Part shown: positions 40,845-49,014 of the stretch, in pieces
Position numbering within the stretch: the first letter of the stretch is position 1
How the letters are laid out: the number at the start of each line of letters is the position of its first letter
Assembly (NCBI RefSeq): GCF_963676735.1
Contig: NZ_OY781464.1
Coordinates: 2,947,001 to 3,011,000 of the forward strand
Source of the DNA: an uncultured Draconibacterium sp.
GTDB lineage: Bacteria; Bacteroidota; Bacteroidia; Bacteroidales; Prolixibacteraceae
Length of the DNA: 64,000 bases
Direction: 5' to 3'
Made by a program: the position numbers and the translations under genes
Notes under the pieces: model-generated
What the model saw: only the letters and a program-made list of their open reading frames with translations
What the model was told of the DNA's origin: nothing
The model's database searches: none

Positions 40845-42356
40845 TTAGCCCGGGTAATACAAGCCAGAATCAGGCCCTACAGGCCAACCCAACAACAACC
40901 AAACAACCAAAATAATTACCCAAACCAGGAAAAAGAAAAATGTATAGGGCAGCATGGTAGCAATAATGGTTCCAATACCGGCCTTCTTATCATAGCGTTG
41001 AAAAAAGGCAACAATTAAGGCAAAGTACGACATCATTGGCGAAATTATATTGGTAACAGAATCGCCAATACGATAGGTATTTTGAATTAACTCGGGTGAA
41101 TAGCCCAACAACATAAACATGGGGATGAAAGCCGGCGCAAGAATGGCCCACTTTGCCGAAGCACTACCCATAAATAAGTTAAGCACACCAACCAAAATTA
41201 TAAAGGCAATCATTAAAGGAATGGAGCCCAGGTCAAGGGATTTGATAAAATCGGCCGATTCAATGGCAAAAATCAACCCGATATTTGTCCACTTAAAATA
41301 GGCCACAAACTGAGCTGCAAAAAAGGTGAGAACAATATAAATTCCCAGGGTCTCCATGGCTTTTCCCATACCTCTCATTACATCCGAGTCGTTTTTATAG
41401 GTTTTAGCACCAATTCCGTAAGCTACCCCCAATACAGCAGCGGCAATAAAAATTATGGCAACAATACCCATTAAAAATGGCGAACGTAATATATCACCAT
41501 TCTCGCCGCGCAAATACCCATGCTCCGGAATTACGCCAAATAATAAAAATGCAGTTAAAAAAGCTCCCGCCACAAGTGCATAAAGCAGGCCGCGTTTTTC
41601 GTCTTTACTTAACTTGCGTAACTCTTCCGGTTTTTCATCTCCATCGTAAACGCCCAATCGCGGAATAACCACTTTCTCGGTTACCCAGGTTCCAACAATG
41701 GCAATAAAAAAGGTAGATACAAACATAAAATAGAAATTGGCTGCAGGGTTTACCAGGTATTCAGGGTCGATAATTTGAGCTGCCTCTTCTGATAACCCGG
41801 CCAACAAGGGATCGATGGTGCCTAACAATAAATTGGCACTGTACCCCCCCGAAACTCCTGCAAAAGCAGCCGCCATACCGGCCAGGGGATGCCGGCCAAC
41901 AGCCAGGAATATAATGGCTCCCAGCGGAACGAGTAGCACATAACCTACCTCGCTGGCAGTGTTTGATAATATAGCTGAAAATACGATTACAAAAGTGAGT
42001 AAACGCTTTGGTGCCGAGGTTACCAACAGGCGCAAAACAGTAGCAATAAAGCCACTGCTTTCGGCAATACCAATACCCAACATAGCCACTAGCACTGTTC
42101 CTAACGGAGCAAAACTGGTGAAATTAGTAACCATTTCTTTGAGTATTTTTCCCAGGCCCTCTTTCGACATCAGGTTTACAGGCTCAATCATTTCGCCGGT
42201 TCTGGGATGCAAGGCATGAATATCAAACAAACTTAAAAAACCGGAAAGCAAAACAACCAAAAACGCAAAAATGGCAAACAAGGTAGCAGGATGCGGCAGC
42301 GCATTTCCTCCTTTTTCAACAATATTTAAAAATCGTGCGAGATACTTATTATTCAT
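40845..42356 (-). CDS. abgT: AbgT family transporter
   Basis: A 503-aa polytopic inner-membrane protein. Hallmarks are GGNALPHPATLFAIFAF at the N-terminus, AVAFAxGVSGGYSANLLLGTIDPLLAGLSEEAAQ-like sequence in the middle, and GSASAKWAILAPAFIPMFMLLGYSPELIQNTYRIGDSVTNIISPM near the end. AbgT proteins import p-aminobenzoyl-glutamate or, in Alcanivorax and Neisseria (YdaH, MtrF), export sulfonamides. No folate or peptidase gene is adjacent, so the direction of transport here is open. It is complete, single, and followed by terminator hairpins. Confidence 0.92.
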   Translation of the reverse strand: MNNKYLARFLNIVEKGGNALPHPATLFAIFAFLVVLLSGFLSLFDIHALHPRTGEMIEPVNLMSKEGLGKILKEMVTNFTSFAPLGTVLVAMLGIGIAESSGFIATVLRLLVTSAPKRLLTFVIVFSAILSNTASEVGYVLLVPLGAIIFLAVGRHPLAGMAAAFAGVSGGYSANLLLGTIDPLLAGLSEEAAQIIDPEYLVNPAANFYFMFVSTFFIAIVGTWVTEKVVIPRLGVYDGDEKPEELRKLSKDEKRGLLYALVAGAFLTAFLLFGVIPEHGYLRGENGDILRSPFLMGIVAIIFIAAAVLGVAYGIGAKTYKNDSDVMRGMGKAMETLGIYIVLTFFAAQFVAYFKWTNIGLIFAIESADFIKSLDLGSIPLMIAFIILVGVLNLFMGSASAKWAILAPAFIPMFMLLGYSPELIQNTYRIGDSVTNIISPMMSYFALIVAFFQRYDKKAGIGTIIATMLPYTFFFFLVWVIILVVWLLLGWPVGPDSGLYYPG

Positions 42357-42620
42357 GTTTCAATTAAATGTTTCAGAATATTCTAACCAAAAGTTTTGAA
42401 ATAGGTTCAGGAAAAAGAACTAAAAACGCAAAATACAAAATACTCCATTCATACTCCTTAAATTTTTAAGGTTCGGCAAAAAAACTACTTTGCTGTTTTT
42501 ACCAGTCATTTCTAATTCTAACTTATCAATAAAATTTTAGCGTTTACAAAAATAAAACAATAAAAAATGTAACCATTTGTATCTTTCGGAAACTAAGTAG
42601 CAAACAAAAATCAAAAATCG

Positions 42621-43136
42621 TTGAAGAAAGAAGAACAGTTTAACCGGTTAGTGGAAGAGAACGACAATCGTATTCGGCGAATTTGCAGTTATTACAACTC
42701 GAACACTACCGACCAAAAAGACATGTACCAGGAGATTTTGGTGAACATTTGGAAGAGTCTCGATAATTTCAGAGGCGATTCTTCAATAAACACCTGGATT
42801 TACCGCATCGCTATTAATACCTCGTTAAGTTACACAGGTAAAGCCTATAAGCATTTAAAAGTAATAGTTGATGCCGAGCAGCATAAGCTTGCTTCGATAA
42901 TGGATGTTGAAACTTTAGAAGACAAGCTGATAGAAGAAAAGCAACTGCAACGCCTGCAAAACGAACTAAATACAATGTCGGTTATTGAAAAAGCACTTAT
43001 ATCGTTAATGCTGGAAGGCCTTACCATGAAAGAAATAGCAGACGTTATTGGCATTACAGAAAGTAATGTAAAAGTTAAAATTCACCGTATTAAATCGCAA
43101 CTCAGAAAAAAACTGGAGGATACAAGCCATGACTGA
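42621..43136 (+). CDS. RNA polymerase sigma factor, sigma-70 (ECF) family
   Basis: A 171-aa two-domain sigma factor. Region 2 is RICSYYNSNTTDQKDMYQEILVNIWKSLDNFRGDSSINTWIYRIAINTSLSY, and region 4 is LISLMLEGLTMKEIADVIGITESNVKVKIHRIKSQLRKKL. The start is a TTG, since no ATG precedes region 2 in frame. It is read from a TATCTTTC element (42580s), one mismatch from consensus. It overlaps the next gene by 8 bp, so the membrane protein encoded there is a natural candidate for its anti-sigma partner. Regulon unknown. Confidence 0.9.
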   Translation: MKKEEQFNRLVEENDNRIRRICSYYNSNTTDQKDMYQEILVNIWKSLDNFRGDSSINTWIYRIAINTSLSYTGKAYKHLKVIVDAEQHKLASIMDVETLEDKLIEEKQLQRLQNELNTMSVIEKALISLMLEGLTMKEIADVIGITESNVKVKIHRIKSQLRKKLEDTSHD

Positions 43137-43662
43137 AAGCACAGAAAACAACCTGAACAAATTAATACAAAGGCTAAAAAATGCCGATTCAAAATACGCC
43201 AATATCGTAAAAGGAGTGCAAGCTATTTACTGGGTTTTAGTTCCCTTGTACCTCATTCTTATTGTTATACACCTTTTTAACAATGATCCGTTTACGGAAG
43301 TAATAGGAAGTGCCTGTTTTTTATCGGGCATGCTAATTTTTGCTTTTCTAATGAGGTATTACTACAAAACATACAGCAAAGTAGATTACTCGTTGCCAAC
43401 CCTGCAAATGTTAAAAAAGGCAGCCTACCGCCATAAGCTTTTTCAATGGCAGGCTTTATGGGCACTGCTGGCTATACTTTTTATAGATGCGGGCTTAGTG
43501 CTTAACCACACGGGAGATGGTAACATCTGGCAAACACAAATTTGGTTTGCCCCTGTACTTGGGCTTAGTTTTCTGGTTGGTGTAATTTGGTGGTATATTC
43601 AGTTTAAACCACTGCGAGACCAGGCCTTAACGCTAATAGCTGAAATTGAGGGGGATGATTGA
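43129..43662 (+). CDS. Membrane protein coupled to the sigma factor, possible anti-sigma factor
   Basis: A 177-aa protein. Residues 1-30 are cytoplasmic and polar (TESTENNLNKLIQRLKNADSKYANIV), followed by about four membrane helices (AIYWVLVPLYLILIVIHLF, a second at 65-85, LLAILFIDAGLVL, LGLSFLVGVIWWYIQF) with a short acidic tail. No domain is recognised. Its gene begins inside the sigma-factor stop region (8-bp overlap), so translation is coupled. That position is the usual one for an anti-sigma factor, but the zinc-binding and FecR-type domains of known classes are absent. Confidence 0.72.
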   Translation: MTESTENNLNKLIQRLKNADSKYANIVKGVQAIYWVLVPLYLILIVIHLFNNDPFTEVIGSACFLSGMLIFAFLMRYYYKTYSKVDYSLPTLQMLKKAAYRHKLFQWQALWALLAILFIDAGLVLNHTGDGNIWQTQIWFAPVLGLSFLVGVIWWYIQFKPLRDQALTLIAEIEGDD

Positions 43663-43708
43663 GGTCCATTTTCGGTTTCAAATAATTAAGTGACCGATTT
43701 ATTGGTGC

Positions 43709-46246
43709 CTAAAATGTAATTTTAAAGAAAACTGCCGGCGTAAAAGCGACAGCATCAGAATATACACCAACTAAATTTACATTATCCACTGTACTCACTC
43801 TAATATTTGAATACTTTATGTTGTCGGTATTCAAAATATTAAGAATGGAAATTCCGGCCTCGGCCTTAACTTTGCCCGGTTTGAATTTATAAACCAACGA
43901 TGCATCAAGCCGCCGATAAGGTCTGTCGAGATCGAGGCTGCTGTCGATATCAAAGCGCTCGAAACCCGAACCATAAATGTAATTGGCCGATAGATAAAAT
44001 GACCGGTAATTAAACACTCCTGCAAATTTAAGCTCGTGTTTTTGCTGATGCGGAGCAGGCCGCCATTCATCGGACACATAAAACGGATAGTTTTCTTCGG
44101 TATTACTTAAGGTGTAGGAAACCCAGGCCATGTGCCTTTTGAATTCTTTTTTAACAAACAGATCGAGTCCACGGCTTTTAGCCCTACCTGTGTAAAAGCC
44201 CTGGTTTATGCGTTTATTTCCTATAAAAAAACGGTTTAATCCTGTGGTAGTTTTGTTGTAGACCTCGGCGCTTACCGTAAATCCGTTTTTATTGTACGAC
44301 ATTCCTCCAACCCAATGTTCTGCCTGTAAAACAGGCACCAAATCATTATCGGCATTAATCCAGAAATTGGTAAAATTATTCGAGCTGTCAACCACAGTTG
44401 TTTTCGATAAATACTGGTTATATTTTCCCCATGATGCATTAAGTTTTACCGATTCAGAAAGCTTAATTGATGCTGACAATCGTGGTTCGAAGTACCATTT
44501 TTCTACTTCGTTAACATAGGTAACACGCCCACCCGTTTTAAACAACAGGTGTTTACCAAGCGGATATTCGTCTTGCACATAGCCCCACAAACGTGGCGAG
44601 TGATTGGTAATGTTTAACAGCTCCTGGTTAAGAGAGATGCGCAAAAGCTCCACATTATTATCAATAATTCCGGCACCGGCAATCACCCGATGACCATCTT
44701 TCATATTAAAAATATGCTCAGCCCCGAAACTCACCTCATCCACGGTATTTTCACTGGTAATTTCTCTTCTGATTTTTATTTCGCCTGTTCTGTTGTTTTC
44801 GGTTTTATTTCTTTCAAATATTTGTCTTTCAAACAAAGCATAACTTAAGGTTAAATTGGTTGTATTTCCGTTGCGGTGCGGCAAACCAATTTGCACCGAA
44901 CCTCCCAATTGCTGATTCTTTTCCTTTTCTGAACGATTAAAAATAGTACGGCCAAACTCGCTTTCCATATCATAATTAAAATCGTCGCCACCGCCATACA
45001 GGCTAAATGCAAAACGTTTTCCTTTTTCCCCTTCATAAACATATTTCAGGTTAGCATCGCGAAAAACAAAATCGGGTTGTACTTCAAAATCAATGGCATT
45101 TGATGAACTGTTTCCCTGTGCTGCACCTTGCCCATTTCCGTTTGAGTTATCGCGGGCAAACCAGGTAATATTGGTTGGGTTGTACAGCTGATAATAGGTT
45201 TGCCTGTAGGCTGCCAGCAGCGACGATTTTGAACTTAGCGGCACTTCCAACATCGAATTCACAGTGGTTGAGTTAATATTAAAAGTAAAAGCAGGTTGCA
45301 ACAAGCTCCCGTTTTTCCCCTGTATGTCAACAATTCCGCCAACCCTTTCGCCATAACGGGCGCCATATCCACCTTTCAGCACTTCAATGTTTTTTACCAC
45401 AAAAGGATTAACTACGGCAATATTATCATTAAAGTTTTTCAGGCCGAAAACTGTAAAACCATCAAATTGAATCTTGCTTTGACTTTCATAGGCACCCCAG
45501 ATTAACAAATCGTTTGATTGTTCTCCTGATGCAAGAATTCCGGGCATCAATCGCAAAAGGTTAAAAACCGAATTATCGCCGTGTCCGGGCAAAACTGGTG
45601 CTATCTGATGGTTAATTTTCATTTGTCCCGGCATATCGCCAATCAATGTCGACTTTTCAATTGGGTTACTATAAATTTTAATCTCCTGTATTCGTTCAAT
45701 TTGCGGATACAAAAAAAAGTTACGATGAATACTTCCGGTAACAACTGTATCGTACACAAAATACCCCAGATGCGAAATTTGCAGGTTAAAAGTGGTATCG
45801 GCAGATGCTATAAAATTAAACTGTCCCTGCAAATCGGATTGAACAGGAAGCCGGTTAATTAAAATGTAGGAATAAGGTAAGGGCTCGAATGTATTAGCCT
45901 CCATAACCCTTCCTGATATGCGGGTAACCCCGGTAACTTGCCGGGGTTCTTTCTTCGGAATAATAAGCAAAACATTGCCTGAGCGTTCGAGTTTTAGGGG
46001 CAAATCCTTTATCAGGTATTGCACAGCCTCTTCGTTACTGTTGAAATGTTTATTGATAGCTGTTACCGGGAATGCGGAAAGTAAGTCGCTGTCGTAAGCA
46101 AACTCGAAACCATATTTTTCCTTTAAATCAAGTAATACCTGATTTAAAGGCGTTTTTCGCGTGTTAATTTCAATGGTGCCCTGCTTTTGTGCCAATAACT
46201 GTACGCCTATTAATAAAACAAAAACCAGGGAAACTAGTTTCTTCAT
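43709..46246 (-). CDS. TonB-dependent receptor with STN and carboxypeptidase-regulatory domains (FecA-like)
   Basis: An 845-aa outer-membrane receptor. Order: signal peptide (KKLVSLVFVLLIGVQLLAQ), secretin/TonB short N-terminal domain (residues 25-90: IEINTRKTPLNQVLLDLKEKYGF), a CarboxypepD_reg-like beta-sandwich (about 100-180), a plug domain (GDNSVFNLLRLMPGI to GYGARYGERVGGIVDIQ), then the beta-barrel. The STN domain passes the ligand signal to the FecR anti-sigma factor encoded just upstream. I start at the ATG at 46246, whose A is shared with the fecR stop (TAATG). No SusD partner is present, so the ligand is more likely a siderophore-like or small compound than a glycan; unknown. Confidence 0.9.
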   Translation of the reverse strand: MKKLVSLVFVLLIGVQLLAQKQGTIEINTRKTPLNQVLLDLKEKYGFEFAYDSDLLSAFPVTAINKHFNSNEEAVQYLIKDLPLKLERSGNVLLIIPKKEPRQVTGVTRISGRVMEANTFEPLPYSYILINRLPVQSDLQGQFNFIASADTTFNLQISHLGYFVYDTVVTGSIHRNFFLYPQIERIQEIKIYSNPIEKSTLIGDMPGQMKINHQIAPVLPGHGDNSVFNLLRLMPGILASGEQSNDLLIWGAYESQSKIQFDGFTVFGLKNFNDNIAVVNPFVVKNIEVLKGGYGARYGERVGGIVDIQGKNGSLLQPAFTFNINSTTVNSMLEVPLSSKSSLLAAYRQTYYQLYNPTNITWFARDNSNGNGQGAAQGNSSSNAIDFEVQPDFVFRDANLKYVYEGEKGKRFAFSLYGGGDDFNYDMESEFGRTIFNRSEKEKNQQLGGSVQIGLPHRNGNTTNLTLSYALFERQIFERNKTENNRTGEIKIRREITSENTVDEVSFGAEHIFNMKDGHRVIAGAGIIDNNVELLRISLNQELLNITNHSPRLWGYVQDEYPLGKHLLFKTGGRVTYVNEVEKWYFEPRLSASIKLSESVKLNASWGKYNQYLSKTTVVDSSNNFTNFWINADNDLVPVLQAEHWVGGMSYNKNGFTVSAEVYNKTTTGLNRFFIGNKRINQGFYTGRAKSRGLDLFVKKEFKRHMAWVSYTLSNTEENYPFYVSDEWRPAPHQQKHELKFAGVFNYRSFYLSANYIYGSGFERFDIDSSLDLDRPYRRLDASLVYKFKPGKVKAEAGISILNILNTDNIKYSNIRVSTVDNVNLVGVYSDAVAFTPAVFFKITF

Positions 46247-47106
46247 TAACTTTCCTCTGTAACAAAATATACATTCTCGTTTTGTTTGGTATACTTCAAA
46301 CTCATGGGTTTGCAAACAAAATCCAACACATCTTCAACGCTGTGTTGTTTCGAGAAATTGCTTCCAAAGTTACGATTATTTAATTCCGGATCGAGTTTTA
46401 TTGTTACTGCATACTGGCGCTCAATTTCATCAATTACCTCTTTTAGTGGCCTGCCGGCGAAAAAGAAAAAGTTTTGTTTCCAGCTAACAGCTTTTTCTGT
46501 GTTAAACATTTTTGTTAAAACCAGTTTCCCCTCCTCCAGTTCGGCATGGTTTTGCGGCAATAAAACCACGGTTTCGTCTTTTCCCGTGTGCACCTGTACT
46601 TTCCCGGTTAAACAGGTTACCCGGTATTTTTTGTCGCGGGCAAAAATATTAAATGATGTACCCAAAACCTGTGTGGAGCCATATTTTGATTTCACCGTAA
46701 ATTTTGAACCTTTCTCAACGTTAAAGAATCCTTCTCCTTCAAAATTCACCTTACGCTCCAACTTCCATTTTAAGGGGTAATAAACCAGTTTTGATGCCGC
46801 ATTCATCTCAACAGTAGAGCCATCGGGTAATTCAGCGGTCATTCTTTCTCCGGGTAAACAGTTTATGGTTTTATGATAGGTTGACACCACTCCAAGTAGA
46901 CCAACCAATACAAAAATTACGGCAGCCGCCACCCACTGAATTACATCCTGTTTAAAGGAAACAACATTGGCTGGTTTATCATCAATCTCTCGTTGCAATG
47001 TTGCCCAAATATCCTCTTCCGACCTGTTCCAGTTAATCTTTCCCTTCTCAAAGAGATCTTTTTCGAGGTGGTTTAAAGCCTTACTATGTAATTTTTTTTC
47101 ACTCAT
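46246..47106 (-). CDS. FecR family anti-sigma factor (FecR plus DUF4974)
   Basis: A 286-aa protein with a cytoplasmic N-terminus, one membrane helix (VIQWVAAAVIFVLVGLLGVV), the periplasmic FecR domain (ERMTAELPDGSTVEMNAASKLVYYPLKWKLERKVNFEGEGFFNVEKGSKFTVKSKYGSTQVLGTSFNI) and a C-terminal DUF4974 (PLKEVIDEIERQYAV). It overlaps the sigma gene by 8 bp and abuts the receptor gene, so all three are co-translated. By family it holds the sigma factor until the STN domain of the loaded receptor signals. Confidence 0.92.
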   Translation of the reverse strand: MSEKKLHSKALNHLEKDLFEKGKINWNRSEEDIWATLQREIDDKPANVVSFKQDVIQWVAAAVIFVLVGLLGVVSTYHKTINCLPGERMTAELPDGSTVEMNAASKLVYYPLKWKLERKVNFEGEGFFNVEKGSKFTVKSKYGSTQVLGTSFNIFARDKKYRVTCLTGKVQVHTGKDETVVLLPQNHAELEEGKLVLTKMFNTEKAVSWKQNFFFFAGRPLKEVIDEIERQYAVTIKLDPELNNRNFGSNFSKQHSVEDVLDFVCKPMSLKYTKQNENVYFVTEES

Positions 47107-47590
47107 TAGTGTTTAAGCTTGTTCTTAAATAAGCAAGTGCAAGTTTCATTCTTTTTTCTATTGCTTTTATACTAACACCTGTTATCTCGGCAATCTCTCT
47201 GTAACTCAGAGCTTCTACTCTGCTCATTAAAAAAACGGTTCGTTGTTTTTCCGGCATTTTAGCCAGTGCCAATCGGTAGTTTTCTTTCAACTGAGAAAAC
47301 ACCATCTCTTCTTCGGGCGATCTTGATTCGCCAGTGTATTCGAAATGATCAAAAAAATCGAATGAACGTTTTTCTTTGCGGCAATGTGAAACAAAAATAT
47401 TGTTGGCAATTTTATAAAGTAGTCCCTTTACTCGTTTCAAATCAATCTGTAGTTGCTTTTCCCAGATGGTAAGAAAAACCTCCTGCGCAATGTCGGTTGC
47501 CAGTTCGGTATCTCCAGACCGGTAGAACACGTAGCTGCGAATTTGCGCAAAATGCTCATCAAATAGTTTTTTAAATTCTTTCTTAGTCAA
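47099..47590 (-). CDS. ECF RNA polymerase sigma factor (FecI type)
   Basis: A 163-aa sigma factor. Region 2 is FDEHFAQIRSYVFYRSGDTELATDIAQEVFLTIWEKQ, and region 4 is LALAKMPEKQRTVFLMSRVEALSYREIAEITGVSIKAIEKRMKLALAYLR, which is the Bacteroidota FecI/Sus-type consensus. It is first in the operon, and a TAACTTTG element (47614-47621) precedes it. The ATG at 47590 is the only sensible start. It presumably directs transcription of its own operon including the receptor. Confidence 0.92.
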   Translation of the reverse strand: MTKKEFKKLFDEHFAQIRSYVFYRSGDTELATDIAQEVFLTIWEKQLQIDLKRVKGLLYKIANNIFVSHCRKEKRSFDFFDHFEYTGESRSPEEEMVFSQLKENYRLALAKMPEKQRTVFLMSRVEALSYREIAEITGVSIKAIEKRMKLALAYLRTSLNTNE

Positions 47591-47613
47591 AATCCGGAAG
47601 CAATTGTTTTAAG

Positions 47614-47621
47614 CAAAGTTA
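47614..47621 (-). promoter_or_regulatory. -7 promoter element of the sigma/FecR/receptor operon
   Basis: TAACTTTG on the minus strand matches TAnnTTTG, 23 bp before the sigma-factor ATG. Confidence 0.55.
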
Positions 47622-47686
47622 CATTAGTTTGCGACTTTTGGGAAAAACGGCGGCAATATTCTCACCGCCATTTTTCGTAAAAATCA

Positions 47687-48682
47687 CTATCCGTTGCCGT
47701 TTTGGCCATTACCGTTTTGATTGTCACTTTCCTGTTGACCGCCATTCTCATTCTTCTCTTCTTTACCCTTGTATTTCCTTTCCGATAAGTCGATTACCTG
47801 TTCACCGTCGGCATTGGTTAGCAAAGCGTAGTGGTCGCATTCATCGTCGCCTTCGCTGTATCCATAATCGAGTACCGATACAAGGTTACCTCCCAGGTGT
47901 ACCTGTACCTCGCCTTCAACAATATACCGGCAAGTTGCCATTCGTTTTAAGGGTTGAGTAATTTCTTTGGTATAAGTTTCAGAAGAGCCATCGGGCCAGG
48001 TAATGGTGGCTGTCAACTCTCCAGTAATGTGCACCATATCATCACTTTGGTCTTCATCGGTATCTAAGCCATTACTCCATTGCCAAATTCGTTCAGCACT
48101 TCTTACAATGGTGGTTCCGTCAGGATAAACAAAGGTCAGTTCTGATTCGAATTTACGGTACGTACTGTCCACTTTATCAACTACAATTTCTGATGTTCCG
48201 TTAATCAGCAACGAATCTACACCAAAGTTGTTGTAAATTACTTCTCGCGTGTAATCCTGACTACTTCTGTGCGCCGAAATCTCAATCACAATTTCTCCGC
48301 TAAGCACTTTACCATTGTTTAATAAGGTGCTGTCGCCGTAGTTTAAGGTAATTGTTTTTGGGTAACCGCCATCGTCTCCTGATTCAATAGAAACATCGGG
48401 GCAATGATTTTTGTGGTAACGGAGCTTGTTACTCCAGGTAAAATGCTTGCCCATCTTCCACCAGCGCGACAACCAACCTTCAGCATTGGCAAAGAATTCT
48501 ACCTCGTATGCCCCTTCTGTTGTTGCAGCTTCTGCATGAATTTCGGCTACAGCAATTTCAGCCGATTTCGCTGTTAACTCTGCGCTTATTTCAGGAATCT
48601 CAACACCATCATTAGTGTTGGTATTACATGAAAATAAAACTACTGCTAATGCAATAACTGTGAAACCAATAATTTTTTTCAT
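47687..48682 (-). CDS. Lipoprotein of unknown function with Gly/Asn-rich tail
   Basis: A 331-aa protein I do not recognise. Residues 1-19 are a lipoprotein signal (IALAVVLFSC). The mature part is rich in beta-strand-like segments, with repeated ExxVxxDGTxxxx patterns (VYPDGTTIVRSAERIWQWSNG, TWPDGSSETYTKEITQPLKRMATCRYIVEGEVQVHLGG), and two cysteines. The last 25 residues are low complexity (KEEKNENGG... then NGNGQNGNG). It is read toward the sigma/FecR/TonB operon from about 100 bp upstream, so it may be co-regulated. Probably outer-membrane anchored. No assigned function. Confidence 0.8.
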   Translation of the reverse strand: MKKIIGFTVIALAVVLFSCNTNTNDGVEIPEISAELTAKSAEIAVAEIHAEAATTEGAYEVEFFANAEGWLSRWWKMGKHFTWSNKLRYHKNHCPDVSIESGDDGGYPKTITLNYGDSTLLNNGKVLSGEIVIEISAHRSSQDYTREVIYNNFGVDSLLINGTSEIVVDKVDSTYRKFESELTFVYPDGTTIVRSAERIWQWSNGLDTDEDQSDDMVHITGELTATITWPDGSSETYTKEITQPLKRMATCRYIVEGEVQVHLGGNLVSVLDYGYSEGDDECDHYALLTNADGEQVIDLSERKYKGKEEKNENGGQQESDNQNGNGQNGNG

Positions 48683-49014
48683 CTGCTCAAAATTTAATTG
48701 TTTTTATCTAAATTAATCTCTCTTATCTCTTGCCAAAAACTTAACATCACCGGTATTTTTTAATAAAATACTATACCCAAAAAAACCTTAGGCATCATCA
48801 ATTTCTTTTTTTAGTTGCCCTTTCTGAATATAATCCGCAATTCAAACTCAACACCCTACTTTTTTCTTGTAGTTTTTTCATTTATTTCCACCTGTCTTGC
48901 CAAGCGCCTGACAAACAATTTTTTGAAGGCCGATATTTTTTAAGCACTTTATACGTTTCCTTTGTGGATGGTATTCAAAATGCTTACTTTTGGCAGCTTA
49001 AATTTGTATTGATC
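48683..49014. other. AT-rich intergenic region with a full promoter
   Basis: About 330 bp between a divergent pair of genes. The only clear signal is the consensus promoter at 48961-48992; the remainder is T-rich and holds no gene. Confidence 0.6.
48961..48992 (+). promoter_or_regulatory. Promoter of the phosphatase-like gene
   Basis: TTTG at 48961-48964, then 20 bp, then TACTTTTG at 48985-48992: a full match to the Bacteroidota -33/-7 consensus. Transcription starting near 49000 excludes the upstream in-frame start at 48964 and supports the ATG at 49015. Confidence 0.75.

Noticed and set aside
48964..49014. Upstream start for the phosphatase-like gene
   Set aside because: It lies inside the -33/-7 promoter, so it could not be in the message; the ATG at 49015 opens a clean signal peptide.
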